64,000 nt of DNA. Origin: Candidatus Sumerlaeota bacterium. Its GTDB lineage: Bacteria; Sumerlaeota; Sumerlaeia; MWCT01; JAUWMI01. The notes beneath the pieces are model-generated. The model ran no database searches. It was not told the origin of the DNA and worked only from the letters and a program-made list of their open reading frames with translations. Position numbers and translations under genes: made by a program. Of the stretch, positions 18,794 to 27,762 are shown one piece after another (positions within the stretch are counted from its first letter, which is position 1; each line of letters starts with the position of its first letter). The DNA lies in NCBI GenBank assembly GCA_030613245.1, contig JAUWMI010000002.1:62001-126000 (forward strand). Direction: 5' to 3'.

Positions 18794-18930
18794 CAGAGAC
18801 ACGGAGGCACAGAGTGGTGAATTGTAAATTGCAAATTGAAAAATGCAAAGTGCAAATTTAGAATTTGATATTTTCAATTCTAATTTTACAATTCTTGCAT
18901 CTTCAAAGATCTCCGCGCCTCCGTGGTCAG
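18794..18930. repeat. Nested inverted repeat, MITE-like
   Basis: Outer arms GACACGGAGGCACAGAG (18798-18814) and CTCCGCGCCTCCGTGGTC (18911-18928) are inverted with a few mismatches. Inside them GAATTGTAAATT (18819-18830) and AATTTTACAATTC (18882-18894) are also inverted. About 135 bases in all, AT-rich core and GC-rich ends. No coding capacity. Target-site duplications were not recognised. Confidence 0.55.
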
Positions 18931-18937
18931 GAGAAAA

Positions 18938-18962
18938 AGGGCGTATAGCAATACGCCCCTAC
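18938..18962. repeat. GTAGGGGC palindromic repeat copy (left end short)
   Basis: AGGGCGTAT-AGCA-ATACGCCCCTAC; the left arm lacks its outer bases. It abuts the right arm of the nested inverted repeat. Confidence 0.75.
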
Positions 18963-19159
18963 AATATCCCGCGTGGATTCCTACGAAACAAGGGCAGGGA
19001 TAAACCCACCGTGCCCCTACAAGACGAATGAGGGCGTATAGTGGGTCGCCCTCCCGCTGCGGAAGATTCTGGTAGACTAGAGGCAGAATTTTCAGTAGTA
19101 GAATGTTCAGCTCAATATATTTGTCGTGAGCACTCACTGCGCGTTTGGCAATTAGAATC

Positions 19160-21361
19160 ATGGGTTACCTTCTTTTCATATTGTTATTCTGTCTGTACGC
19201 GATCTGCGTACCGCATTCAATTGGCTGGAAGGACGCAGGCGAGTTAACGCTGTTTGCACAGACTCTTGGTGTGGCGCATCCTGCGGGGTATCCGTTGTTG
19301 CTCCTGATGGGGAAGGTTTTTTCGCTGTTGCCTCTCGGTACTGTTGCCTATCGTTTGAATCTGCTTTCGGCATTCTGGGGCACAGTAACAGTTGTTCTGG
19401 TTTATGCGTTTGGGTTGATGTTGCTGGAGAAGCGAGAGCTGAGCCGCAGCGTGAGCGGGTTCCGGATTGGCGATGCGAACCGGCCCGAAGGGCTGAAAGT
19501 TCTGGTGGCTCTCGGAGTGGCCATCATTTTTGGCTTGAGCCGGAGCTTCTGGCGTTTTGCCACAATATGCGAAGCGTACACGCTACACATGGCCGTTCTT
19601 GTAGGGCTGCTGTGCATATTTTATGCCATCGTTTTGCGCCCTAAAGGCAATCTGAAGCGCTGGTGGCTGCTATTTTTCCTTCTGGGATTAGGGCTGGGAA
19701 ATCACGTAACGCTAATTCTGTACAGCCCAATTTTTATCGTCCCATTTATTATCGGGCTTTTTCGCGAAAAGCGCAACAGGCTCCAGCTTCTAATCGGCTC
19801 GGTCGTATTGTTCTGCATAGGACTGAGCTGTTATCTCTATCTTCCCATACGCGCGCACGCTGACCCGCTGATGAACTGGGGAAATCCAGACACAGTTGGC
19901 CGACTGCTGGCGCATCTTACAGGGAAACAGTACGCGCTGAAGACATTCTCGCTACCTGTGGAGCTTTTGCCGGTACGACTGGTGCGGCTGGGCAAGGAAA
20001 TTGTGGCTGAAATTCCAGTGATTCTGATACTGGCTGCCTTGCCGGGGCTGACGGCCATGTTCAGGCGCAGGGTGGTGGTGTGGCTCTCTTTGCTTGCTCT
20101 GATCGGAATCAACGTGGTCTTCTTTTTGAAGTATGGTGAGTGGGTCGCACATTTGTTTCTGCCAACGTATCTGGCGCTCTACTGCCTGATTGGCGTAGGT
20201 GTTTATGAGTGGATTGCAAGGCTGATGGAGGAGAGAGGACGAAAAGGCGGCGAGCCTGATGAGGTCAGACCGCAAGAGAAATACGCGCGATTGGCTTCCG
20301 CGCCAATGGCTCTGGCAGGATTGATACTGCTCGCTGCGGTGCTTGTTTTTTCGCTGCTCGCTCAATTCTGGAAAAATCGGGAGCTGTTTTACGGGATACC
20401 CAATGCTTTACCGCTGCACATCGCGCATAGGGTTCTTCATCCACTGCCGCCGAAGGCCTTGCTTATCCTCGAAGATGGCAACACCGTCAATGCTGTGCTC
20501 TATGCACAATACAACGAGCGGCTGCGGGAAGATGTTATGGTGCTGGATCCGTATGGGACGTTTTATTCTCAGGCGAAGAGCAAGGGATTTCATGCGCTGG
20601 ACAAAATCTGGTGGGGAAATCTTCCAGGGCAGGCAAAGTGGTTGGACTTTCGCGCCGCGCTGTTGACGTTTCTGCGAAACACGGACCAGTACGAGCACAT
20701 TTTTATGGACAGCACTTTTGCAGTGGCATCGCATCTTGGGCCGGCCAATCTTCGGCCTCATCGCTTTGTGCTTGAGTATGTTCAGACCCCTCCTGAAATG
20801 CCTGTCGTACGTGAAGTGTGGGAAAGATACGCTTCGGATGCCTGGCTGTTTCATCGGCAGTTGATTATGAACGAGCCATGGATTCTCGAGGATGCAGCTA
20901 CGCGTGAGGCGCTTGTGGCGCGAATGAACAATATGGCGCTTGTCACGAAGGAGGCAGGTCTGGGCGAGAAGGCGCAAGCAATTTGGGAGTGGCTTTTGCG
21001 CATTGATGACCGCTCAAAGGAGGTGCTGTTGAATCTGGCAGCGCATTACGATGAAACTGACAATGCGGAAAAAGCCGGAGAGTATTTTAAGAAGGTCACG
21101 GCTCTTTATCCTGATGATGCTCTTGTACATCTCCAGGCGGGAATTCATCATCTGCGGCACGAACGAGACGAGGATGCTCTTCGTGAGTTCCAGCTTACGC
21201 TGAAGCTGGACCGCCTGAACCAGCAGGCTCGCTACAATACGGCGGTTCTTCTGTACAGAACCGGCAAGACGCAGCAGGCAAAAGAACATCTGAGACGTCT
21301 CCTGCGCGTGAATCCTTCGCACACCAAAGCGAAGAGTCTGCTTGAGCAGATATACGACTAA
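19160..21361 (+). CDS. DUF2723 (GT117-type) membrane protein with C-terminal TPRs
   Basis: 733 residues. The first half is hydrophobic with about eight to ten membrane spans and starts in the DUF2723 manner: CVPHSIGWKDAGELTLFAQ and LGVAHPAGYPLL, where the Asp/Glu near the first periplasmic loop is the expected catalytic acid of GT-C enzymes. The region around 430-560 is a soluble domain (ILEDGNTVNAVLYAQY). From about 590 to the end are tetratricopeptide repeats (LLNLAAHYDETDNAEKAGEYF and following). DUF2723 proteins are thought to glycosylate proteins or lipids on the outer face of the membrane. ATG 19160 gives a good first membrane segment; TTG 19145 is an alternative. No strong ribosome binding site is seen. 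Confidence 0.85.
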   Translation: MGYLLFILLFCLYAICVPHSIGWKDAGELTLFAQTLGVAHPAGYPLLLLMGKVFSLLPLGTVAYRLNLLSAFWGTVTVVLVYAFGLMLLEKRELSRSVSGFRIGDANRPEGLKVLVALGVAIIFGLSRSFWRFATICEAYTLHMAVLVGLLCIFYAIVLRPKGNLKRWWLLFFLLGLGLGNHVTLILYSPIFIVPFIIGLFREKRNRLQLLIGSVVLFCIGLSCYLYLPIRAHADPLMNWGNPDTVGRLLAHLTGKQYALKTFSLPVELLPVRLVRLGKEIVAEIPVILILAALPGLTAMFRRRVVVWLSLLALIGINVVFFLKYGEWVAHLFLPTYLALYCLIGVGVYEWIARLMEERGRKGGEPDEVRPQEKYARLASAPMALAGLILLAAVLVFSLLAQFWKNRELFYGIPNALPLHIAHRVLHPLPPKALLILEDGNTVNAVLYAQYNERLREDVMVLDPYGTFYSQAKSKGFHALDKIWWGNLPGQAKWLDFRAALLTFLRNTDQYEHIFMDSTFAVASHLGPANLRPHRFVLEYVQTPPEMPVVREVWERYASDAWLFHRQLIMNEPWILEDAATREALVARMNNMALVTKEAGLGEKAQAIWEWLLRIDDRSKEVLLNLAAHYDETDNAEKAGEYFKKVTALYPDDALVHLQAGIHHLRHERDEDALREFQLTLKLDRLNQQARYNTAVLLYRTGKTQQAKEHLRRLLRVNPSHTKAKSLLEQIYD

Positions 21362-21477
21362 TTCGCGAGGCCTGTGTCCGCCTTCCTTTGTCCCCTACAT
21401 TGCAGGATTTACCGAAGCAGTTAAGGGCACTACCAAAATATAATTCCAACCACTACGGCACAACGTACAGAAAGTAC

Positions 21478-21504
21478 GTAGGGGCGAGGTCTCCTCGCCC
21501 CTAC
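21478..21504. repeat. GTAGGGGC palindromic repeat copy
   Basis: GTAGGGGCGAGG-TCT-CCTCGCCCCTAC, a perfect 12-base stem with a 3-base loop, between convergent genes (DUF2723 and fetB), where it could act as a bidirectional RNA hairpin. Confidence 0.9.
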
Positions 21505-21596
21505 ATTATGGGATTAAATTCACGGAAGCACGCATAAATGCAATACACGTCGTGCCGTCGTGGTTTGACATTTCTTTCTGTTATATCTGGTCTTGT

Positions 21597-22379
21597 CTAC
21601 AGATCATCTATCAATTGGTGGGCTCGGGTGAAGAATTGCCTGTAGCTCTGGTAGACCACCAGCATAGATGTTATGCCGACAGAGAAGGCGATGGCATAAA
21701 TGATGACCAGCTGGTAGCGAACCGCCATGACGGGTGATTGATTGGCAATGATGAGGCCTGTCATCATGCCGGGGAGCTGGACAATGCCAACCACCATCAT
21801 GGAGTTAATAGAGGGAATTAGCGAAGCGCGGATACTGCGTATGATAAACGTCCGGGAGGCCTGGAAGCTGGAGGCGCCGAGGGCAAGTTTTGCTTCGATA
21901 AGCTGGCGATTACTGCGTATATCAGCAGTAAGGCGTTCGGCTGCAAGCGCAGCACCATTCATGCAATTGCCGATGATCATGCCCGCAATGGGAATCAGGT
22001 ATTCAGGCCGATACCAGGGTTTCCACCGCATGATGACTTCAGTGAGCATAAACATGGTGATGCCGGATCCGGCAATAAGCGAGAACCAGATAATCGGATA
22101 GATATTGCGAACACGCTTGGTCTGGCGTGCCACTGCGGTATGAGTAGCCACTGCCAGCATTACAATGAGGAAGAGCACGATAATTCCGGGATGGCGCGTG
22201 GCAAAGAGATAGACCAGGATGCCGCCCACGATGTAGAGCTGGGCAAATGCGCGTGCAGCGCCGATCAGGAAATCCTTCTCGAGTCGCAAGCGCTCGAGGA
22301 ATGAGAGGCCGGTTAAGATAACGATAAAGCTTGCCGCCAGCAGCAGATCCACAAGCGAAATTTGTTCTATCAGTTCCAT
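21597..22379 (-). CDS. fetB: Iron export ABC transporter permease, FetB/UPF0014 family
   Basis: 260 residues with about seven membrane segments. It has the family signature: QLYIVGGILVYLF, PIAGMIIGNCMNGAAL, a long RLTADIRSNRQLIEAKLALGA cytoplasmic stretch, and INSMMVVGIVQLPGMMTG. In E. coli FetAB exports iron and relieves oxidative stress; that function is transferred by homology only. It begins two bases after the fetA stop, so the two form an operon. Confidence 0.9.
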   Translation of the reverse strand: MELIEQISLVDLLLAASFIVILTGLSFLERLRLEKDFLIGAARAFAQLYIVGGILVYLFATRHPGIIVLFLIVMLAVATHTAVARQTKRVRNIYPIIWFSLIAGSGITMFMLTEVIMRWKPWYRPEYLIPIAGMIIGNCMNGAALAAERLTADIRSNRQLIEAKLALGASSFQASRTFIIRSIRASLIPSINSMMVVGIVQLPGMMTGLIIANQSPVMAVRYQLVIIYAIAFSVGITSMLVVYQSYRQFFTRAHQLIDDL

Positions 22380-22381
22380 GC

Positions 22382-23134
22382 CTAGACTTCTCCGTTGATG
22401 AAAGAGCGAGTTACTGCGGACTGTGGGTGCGCAAAAAATTCCTCTGTGCGGTTTTGCTCGACGATTGTTCCGTTGACGAGCAAGCAGGTGTGGTGACCTA
22501 CCAGTTTCGCATGTTCCATCTGATGCGTGACCATAATAATGGTAAGGCGCAGTGCATTGTTGAGCGCTTTCACGGTGAGCAAGAGGCGATTGGCAGTGGT
22601 TGGATCCAGGGTAGCGGTTGGCTCGTCAAGAAGGAGCACGTCAGGCTCGTTCATTAGTGCTCTGGCGATGCAGAGGCGCTGTTTTTCGCCTTCAGAGAGC
22701 TGATGAGAGTAGCGCGGGAGAAATGCTGCGGTGAGACCAACGCGTTCGACGTGCGTGGTGGCAGTAGAGCGAAAGCTCGCGGGAAGTGGCGTTTTGCGAA
22801 GCGACAAAGGGTAGCGCAGATTATCTTCTACAGACCCATCAAGAACAATGGGTGTTTGACCGACTAGCGAGATCTTATTACGCAGCATCAGGACGTCAAT
22901 GGCGGTAATGTCAGTGCCGTCATAGAGAATGCGACCAGAGCTGGGCTGTTCAAGGCGGTTAATCAAGCGGAGCAGCGTGGATTTACCAGAGCCGGAGGGG
23001 CCGATGACGGTAAAAATCTCCCCCGGCTCGACAGAAAAATTGACGTCACGTAATACGTTGAGCGATTCACGGTGATCAGTACCCTCGATACGCAGCTGTT
23101 TCGTTTTTGAAATGTGGTCAACGACGACTTTCAT
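22382..23134 (-). CDS. fetA: Iron export ABC transporter ATP-binding protein, FetA family
   Basis: 250 residues. ATPase partner of the FetB permease. Walker A GPSGSGKSTLLRL, Q-loop SLVGQTPIVLDGSV, signature LSEGEKQRLCIARAL, Walker B VLLLDEPTATLDP and switch His in MVTHQMEHA are intact. The Q-loop sequence (VGQTPxLxxGTVxxN-like) is characteristic of the FetA/YbbL group. ATG 23134 opens MKVVVDHISK; a GTG at 23149 would add five residues. It lies 32 bases after the GT39 gene on the same strand, so iron export may share a transcript with a glycosyltransferase. Confidence 0.88.
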   Translation of the reverse strand: MKVVVDHISKTKQLRIEGTDHRESLNVLRDVNFSVEPGEIFTVIGPSGSGKSTLLRLINRLEQPSSGRILYDGTDITAIDVLMLRNKISLVGQTPIVLDGSVEDNLRYPLSLRKTPLPASFRSTATTHVERVGLTAAFLPRYSHQLSEGEKQRLCIARALMNEPDVLLLDEPTATLDPTTANRLLLTVKALNNALRLTIIMVTHQMEHAKLVGHHTCLLVNGTIVEQNRTEEFFAHPQSAVTRSFINGEV

Positions 23135-23166
23135 CTGCCAGCAACCCACCTCTCAGGAGACTATGA

Positions 23167-24720
23167 TCAGGATCCCGCAGCTCGGGCGTACGTATGCCTG
23201 GCATTGACCGTGTGCACTGCTGTATTGGCTGGTGCATTGATTGATCTGGTAACAAAAATGCGAATGTCCCCGGCGCTGCCAGGAAGAACTTTAAGTAACT
23301 CAAAATGGCGTTCGATCCAGTCAAAGTACGGTTTTGCGCCGCCTGTGCGAAAGTACGCAGTCACATACCAAAGGCGGCGGTTCAATGCATAGAGATCGCG
23401 CATAGCGTTCAAATTATAGCTCTCATAGACCACCACTTTTTGCAGCGGAGGCGGAAGGTAATAGGCAATACAGACCGAGCCGATATTCTTTCCGCCAACG
23501 ATCAGATCACCATCCTGGTAGTGGCTGGCAATGTATGCAGCCGCACTCCGCCAGTCTTGCTTCTCGCCTTGCCAGTGTGACGCAATGGCTTTAAGGTTTA
23601 TAGCGAGAATGAGTCCTACGGCAAGGAAGAGCACGAGGCGTATTGCTCCAGAGCGTGCAGGCGATGGCGTACTTCCCAACCGAGCAGTCCAGAGGTTCAC
23701 TATACTGCCAGCAAACAGCATCAGCCAATAGGGGAGAGCTGCAATCAGAAACCGCGGATGAAGGAAGTGGCCGATGCCAGCGAAATAGATCGCTGCTGCA
23801 GGAATAAGAAGAAGCAGAAGACCATAGGGCAATAAAAGGGTTGTGCGCAGCTCACGTGATGCAAAATATCCCAATAGCAGGATGGCCAGGAGCAAGACAA
23901 GAGTCAGGTGAGAATAGCCTGAGAAATCGTGCAAGGTTTGAAACAGGTAGCTCCCGACTGCTGCAATGGTGTGAGGACGCTTATGTTTGCCATACTCAGC
24001 ATAATCCTGATAAGAGAGGAATACCCAGGGCAGAAACAGGAGCGCCAGAATTATTGTGACGCTGATCAGCACAAGCAGCTGGCGCTTGAGCCATACGGGG
24101 TTCACATCTGACCGAGAGGAGAGCACGAGACGGAGCAAGCCATACGCAGCATTTGCTGCTACTACAAAGACGCCGAAGTAGGTCGTATAGAGCTGCACAA
24201 GCGAGAATCCGGCATAGCCAATCCAGGCTGCAGGTCGAGCATCTTGCAGGGCACGGAGAAGGAAGTAGAATGCTGCCAAGGTGAGGGCCATATAAAGCAT
24301 GTATCCACGCGCCTCTTGTGAATAGTAATGATGGAAAGCCGAAAACGTTAGCAGGGCGGCTGTAAGCAGCGCAACTGATCTTCGCTGGAACAGCCGGTAT
24401 GCCACAAGGTAGACCAGCGGGATGTTCACCACACCAAACAGGCAGGCTGGCAGCCGGATGAAGAATTCAGTATTGCGCATTTTCACGGTTAGCCATTCAA
24501 AGACGTACGAAAGCGGAAGAGGCCCCACATCCGATGTGGTAAACTCCCAGATGGTTGCCAGTCCTTTCTTCGCCATAAAAGCCGTTGTGATCTCGTCAAG
24601 CCAGAGGCTCTGGGTGCCGAGGTGGTAGAGACGGAGTGCAGCGCCACAGAGAGTGAGCAAAACGATTGGAATGACGTTGAGCCAAACAGAAGGGCGAGAG
24701 GTCTGGACAGCAGGATTCAT
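23167..24720 (-). CDS. GT39/ArnT-like integral membrane glycosyltransferase
   Basis: 517 residues from ATG 24720. A GT-C fold protein with about ten or more membrane helices. The first periplasmic loop has the catalytic acidic pair in LGTQSLWLDEIT, followed by NTEFFIRLPACLFGVVNIPLVYLV and AFHHYYSQEARGYM (the Arg-containing motif of the family). Members transfer sugars from polyprenyl phosphate carriers to lipids or proteins in the periplasm. The C-terminal soluble part (AAAYIASHYQDGD) is also typical. The frame could start at 24777, but that adds non-hydrophobic residues without support. The acceptor is unknown. Confidence 0.88.
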   Translation of the reverse strand: MNPAVQTSRPSVWLNVIPIVLLTLCGAALRLYHLGTQSLWLDEITTAFMAKKGLATIWEFTTSDVGPLPLSYVFEWLTVKMRNTEFFIRLPACLFGVVNIPLVYLVAYRLFQRRSVALLTAALLTFSAFHHYYSQEARGYMLYMALTLAAFYFLLRALQDARPAAWIGYAGFSLVQLYTTYFGVFVVAANAAYGLLRLVLSSRSDVNPVWLKRQLLVLISVTIILALLFLPWVFLSYQDYAEYGKHKRPHTIAAVGSYLFQTLHDFSGYSHLTLVLLLAILLLGYFASRELRTTLLLPYGLLLLLIPAAAIYFAGIGHFLHPRFLIAALPYWLMLFAGSIVNLWTARLGSTPSPARSGAIRLVLFLAVGLILAINLKAIASHWQGEKQDWRSAAAYIASHYQDGDLIVGGKNIGSVCIAYYLPPPLQKVVVYESYNLNAMRDLYALNRRLWYVTAYFRTGGAKPYFDWIERHFELLKVLPGSAGDIRIFVTRSINAPANTAVHTVNARHTYARAAGS

Positions 24721-24824
24721 CTGGCGATTCTCACATGCACTGTTGCAATGATAGGCAATGCCTGCATCTTGGCACATTTATAGTAGAATCCTGAAAAAGG
24801 AGGCAATGCGTATTGCAGCGATAG

Positions 24825-25460
24825 TCAAGTCGGATTGTCTGTCTGGTCGCTAAGCAAATCGCGATTCTTGAGCAGGTAGATCGTTCCGGAAAATACGGTA
24901 AAGAATGCACAGATGTACAGCAGAATCCTTAGGCCAATATCCAGCCACCAGTCCAGACCCCATCCTTTCACGATAATGCGATCCCAGTGGCCACTGAGCA
25001 TGAGCGTATCGCGGCCGCAAAGGAAGAGCAGCGTGGCGATGACCGTGAGTACCTGGGATAATGTTTTGTGCTTGCCCCAGCGATTTGCATGAATGATGCG
25101 CCCCTGAACCGAGCCAAGCGATCGCAATCCAGTCACAATGAATTCCCGGCATAGGATAATGATAACGATCCATGCGGGGAAAATTTCTAGATCAACGAAT
25201 GACACAAAGGCCGCAGTGATGAGCAGCTTATCTGCCAGGGGATCGAGTAAACGGCCAAGCCTGGATTCGATATTAAGGCGTCGAGCCACAAGCCCGTCAA
25301 TGTAGTCCGTTATCGAGGCTACAATAAAAAGCAGCAGCGCGGCGTAGCGACCAATTGTGACAAGTGAGAGGTTGGCGCTGAGATGCTCAAAGAGCAGAGC
25401 AAACATAAAGAAAGGAATAATTGCAATGCGGCTGAGCGTCAGTCTATTAGCAATATTCAT
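24825..25460 (-). CDS. pgsA: CDP-diacylglycerol--glycerol-3-phosphate 3-phosphatidyltransferase
   Basis: 211 residues. Makes phosphatidylglycerol phosphate at the inner membrane. The CDP-alcohol phosphotransferase motif is complete: DYIDGLVARR, then GRLLDPLADK, giving D-x2-D-G-x2-A-R...G-x3-D-x3-D. The N-terminus NIANRLTLSRI and four to five hydrophobic segments match PgsA. It stands upstream of the GT39 gene on the same strand with about 104 bases between. It is divergent from the GT4 gene at 25688, across 227 bases in which I see no clear operator. Confidence 0.93.
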   Translation of the reverse strand: MNIANRLTLSRIAIIPFFMFALLFEHLSANLSLVTIGRYAALLLFIVASITDYIDGLVARRLNIESRLGRLLDPLADKLLITAAFVSFVDLEIFPAWIVIIILCREFIVTGLRSLGSVQGRIIHANRWGKHKTLSQVLTVIATLLFLCGRDTLMLSGHWDRIIVKGWGLDWWLDIGLRILLYICAFFTVFSGTIYLLKNRDLLSDQTDNPT

Positions 25461-25687
25461 AGTCTATGCAAGGTCTTGGAGAAGTCATTGAAGTGCGATA
25501 ATTCAGGCAGATTCTGTACATCGCGCCATGATAAAGTCAATTAAGAAATGGGAATTGCCATGGAACGAATAATACTGGGTTCGAGTGGTATTGAGAGATT
25601 TTCCCTTGAAAAATCGCCGCTTTATGTATCTGATTAAGTAATTGCCTCCTTGAATTAGATGGAGCATACTAAATTTGTGAAAGCGGA

Positions 25688-26866
25688 ATGACGCTAAGGG
25701 TTCTACAGCTTTGCGCGGTTGACTTTACTGTCAAGCATTTCCTGCTGCCGCTGGTTGACTTTCTCGAAGGGCAAGGATTTGACGTCACGGTTGCCTGCTC
25801 TTCTGGGCCGTTTTTTCCGGAGCTGCGTGACCGGGGCGTAAAGCTCAAGGCAATCGAGATTTCGCGCAGCCGCCATCTCCTCCGCCATCTCAAGTCTACC
25901 TGTATGCTCTACAGCTATCTGCGTGGGCAGCACTTCGATATTATTCATGTTCATACCCCGATAGCCAGTCTAATTGGACGCCTTGCAGCCACCTGGGCTC
26001 GAGTGCCCATTCGCATATACACAGCGCATGGATTCTACTTTCACGACGACATGCCTCGCATGCAGCGGCGTTTTCATATTACTCTGGAGAAGTTCGGTGC
26101 GAGGTTTAGCGACTTTATCTTTACGCAGAGCGATGAGGATCGCCAGACCGCGATTCGTGAGAAAATCTGTCGCCCGGAACGAATTCTGACGATTGGCAAT
26201 GGGATCAACCTGGAACGCTTTGATCCAGCGAAAGTCACGGAAGCCGAGATAGCGCGCCTGCGCGAGGAGTTTGGTATTCCTGGGGGCACGAAGGTCATCG
26301 GAATGGTGGGACGCATGGTGCGTGAGAAGGGGTATTTTGAATTCTTTGAGGCCGCAGCAGTTGTGATCCGACAGATTCCGAATGTGCGTTTTCTTGTTAT
26401 TGGAGATGTGCTGAAAAGCGACTACGATAATTCAAAATTGGAACTCGAGCGCTGGATCCGTCAGCTGGGTGTGCGTGACAAGGTGCTTTTCACAGGAATG
26501 CGCGATGATGTTTCTCAGATTCTGAGCCTTGTGGACATCTACACGCTTGCGTCATATCGCGAAGGAATGCCACGGTCGATTTTAGAAGCAATGGCAATGG
26601 CACGTCCAGTGGTTGCCACGAATATTCGGGGCTGCCGGGAAGAAGTGGTGCACGAAGAAACCGGCCTGATTGTGCCGCCACGCGACAGCCAAGCACTTGC
26701 CCGAGCATTCATGGAGTTGCTCAATGACCCCGAACGTGCACAACGCTACGGTATAAAGGGACGCGAGCGAGTAGTGCAGTGTTTTTCCGAAAAGCAAGTC
26801 CTCGAGCGGCAGATGCAGGTCTATGAGCAGCTGATTAGAGAGAAAGGATTGATGGCGAAGCGATGA
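25688..26866 (+). CDS. Glycosyltransferase family 4
   Basis: 392 residues, a GT-B enzyme. The N-terminal Rossmann domain has VDFTVKHFLLPLVDFLEGQGFDV and HVHTPIASLIGRLAA; the C-terminal donor domain has IGMVGRMVREKG, VLFTGMRDDV, and SYREGMPRSILEAMAMARPVVA with the conserved EGxPxxxLEAM donor-binding motif, then GLIVPPRDSQALA. Such enzymes use nucleotide sugars to build lipopolysaccharide or exopolysaccharide. The stop overlaps the ATG of the next gene by four bases (ATGA), so the two are translated together. Confidence 0.92.
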   Translation: MTLRVLQLCAVDFTVKHFLLPLVDFLEGQGFDVTVACSSGPFFPELRDRGVKLKAIEISRSRHLLRHLKSTCMLYSYLRGQHFDIIHVHTPIASLIGRLAATWARVPIRIYTAHGFYFHDDMPRMQRRFHITLEKFGARFSDFIFTQSDEDRQTAIREKICRPERILTIGNGINLERFDPAKVTEAEIARLREEFGIPGGTKVIGMVGRMVREKGYFEFFEAAAVVIRQIPNVRFLVIGDVLKSDYDNSKLELERWIRQLGVRDKVLFTGMRDDVSQILSLVDIYTLASYREGMPRSILEAMAMARPVVATNIRGCREEVVHEETGLIVPPRDSQALARAFMELLNDPERAQRYGIKGRERVVQCFSEKQVLERQMQVYEQLIREKGLMAKR

Positions 26867-27717
26867 TTCTTGTAACCGGTGCAGCAAGTCCAACCGGATG
26901 CCGCCTGGTCCAGCGACTTGTGGACAAGGGCGAGAACGTGCGGTGTTTAGTCAGAACACCAGACCACGCGCGCTACATACCCAGCGGTGAGGTGGATATT
27001 TTTTATGGCGATCTGGATCGGGCTGCTGACATCCAGAGCGCGCTTACCAACGTCAGAATTATTGTGAACGTGGCGCACATACGCTTTGCTCCGGCACTGA
27101 TAGCAGTAGCCCGGCACATGAGTATTGAGCGCATCATATGTGTGTCATCCACGCGGAAGTATACACGCTTTCCAGACTTCACAGCACGCCTTGTGGATGA
27201 GAGTGAAGCGGCTGTTCGCTCAAGTGGGTTGGCGTGGACGATTCTGCGCTTAACCATGATCTTCGGCGATGAGCGCGATCGCAATATCAGCAAGCTCATT
27301 GACTATATTCGGGCTCATAAGATCGTCCCGTTGCCTGGTTCTGGCCGCAATCTGGTTCAGCCTATCTTTGTATGGGATGTAGTTGAAGCACTGGTCAGAA
27401 TCCTGGGTAATCCAGCGACGGCAGGCAAGGAGTATACACTCGCGGGGCCCGAGCCGCTTCACTATCGCACCATGGTACGCATAATCGCAGAGGCCCTTGG
27501 CCGGAGGGTGATTCTGGTTCCGATTCCCGTGCGTTTAGCGCTGGGGGTGGCGCGAGTGTGCGAGACATGCGGGTGTTCCTTGCCACTTAACGTTGAGCAG
27601 ATTCAGCGTATGGCAGAGGATCGCGGTTTCGACATCACCCCAGTGTGTAAGGAATTGGGATTTACGCCACGTCCTTTTGCCGACGGTCTTGCTCTGAAGT
27701 TGGATGGGAAAGTATAA
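26863..27717 (+). CDS. Atypical SDR, NAD(P)-binding (NmrA/NDUFA9-like)
   Basis: 284 residues. The nucleotide-binding motif is at the very start, ILVTGAASPTGCRLV, followed by VRCLVRTPDHA and VDIFYGDLDR. The usual Tyr-x3-Lys catalytic pair is not evident: the corresponding area reads STRKYTRFPDFTARLVDESE. This fits the atypical SDR group (NmrA, complex I NDUFA9-like proteins), which bind NAD(P) and may be sugar-nucleotide-modifying or regulatory. LVQPIFVWDVVEAL and YTLAGPEPLHYRTMV are typical of that group. Overlap with the GT4 gene suggests a joint role in glycan or lipid synthesis. Confidence 0.85.
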   Translation: MILVTGAASPTGCRLVQRLVDKGENVRCLVRTPDHARYIPSGEVDIFYGDLDRAADIQSALTNVRIIVNVAHIRFAPALIAVARHMSIERIICVSSTRKYTRFPDFTARLVDESEAAVRSSGLAWTILRLTMIFGDERDRNISKLIDYIRAHKIVPLPGSGRNLVQPIFVWDVVEALVRILGNPATAGKEYTLAGPEPLHYRTMVRIIAEALGRRVILVPIPVRLALGVARVCETCGCSLPLNVEQIQRMAEDRGFDITPVCKELGFTPRPFADGLALKLDGKV

Positions 27718-27762
27718 ACGTGAACAAATCTTGAGCGCCAAGGGTGAAGCGAATTCGCCGAG

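Larger units (their letters stand above)
18404..19159. other. Repeat-rich intergenic region
   Basis: 756 bases without a credible gene. It carries two clean GTAGGGGC-type palindromes (18698-18725 and 18741-18767), three poorer copies (18938-18962, about 18990-19020, about 19031-19053), and a nested inverted repeat (18794-18930). A TTTACAGGATCAATAGGATTTG stretch, near 18630, resembles low-complexity remnants seen in other genomes. No tRNA or terminator with a T-run was recognised. Confidence 0.7.

Noticed and set aside
18404-19159. CRISPR array or tRNA in the repeat-rich gap
   Set aside because: Repeats are palindromes with differing cores and irregular spacing, not direct repeats with uniform spacers; no cloverleaf could be drawn.
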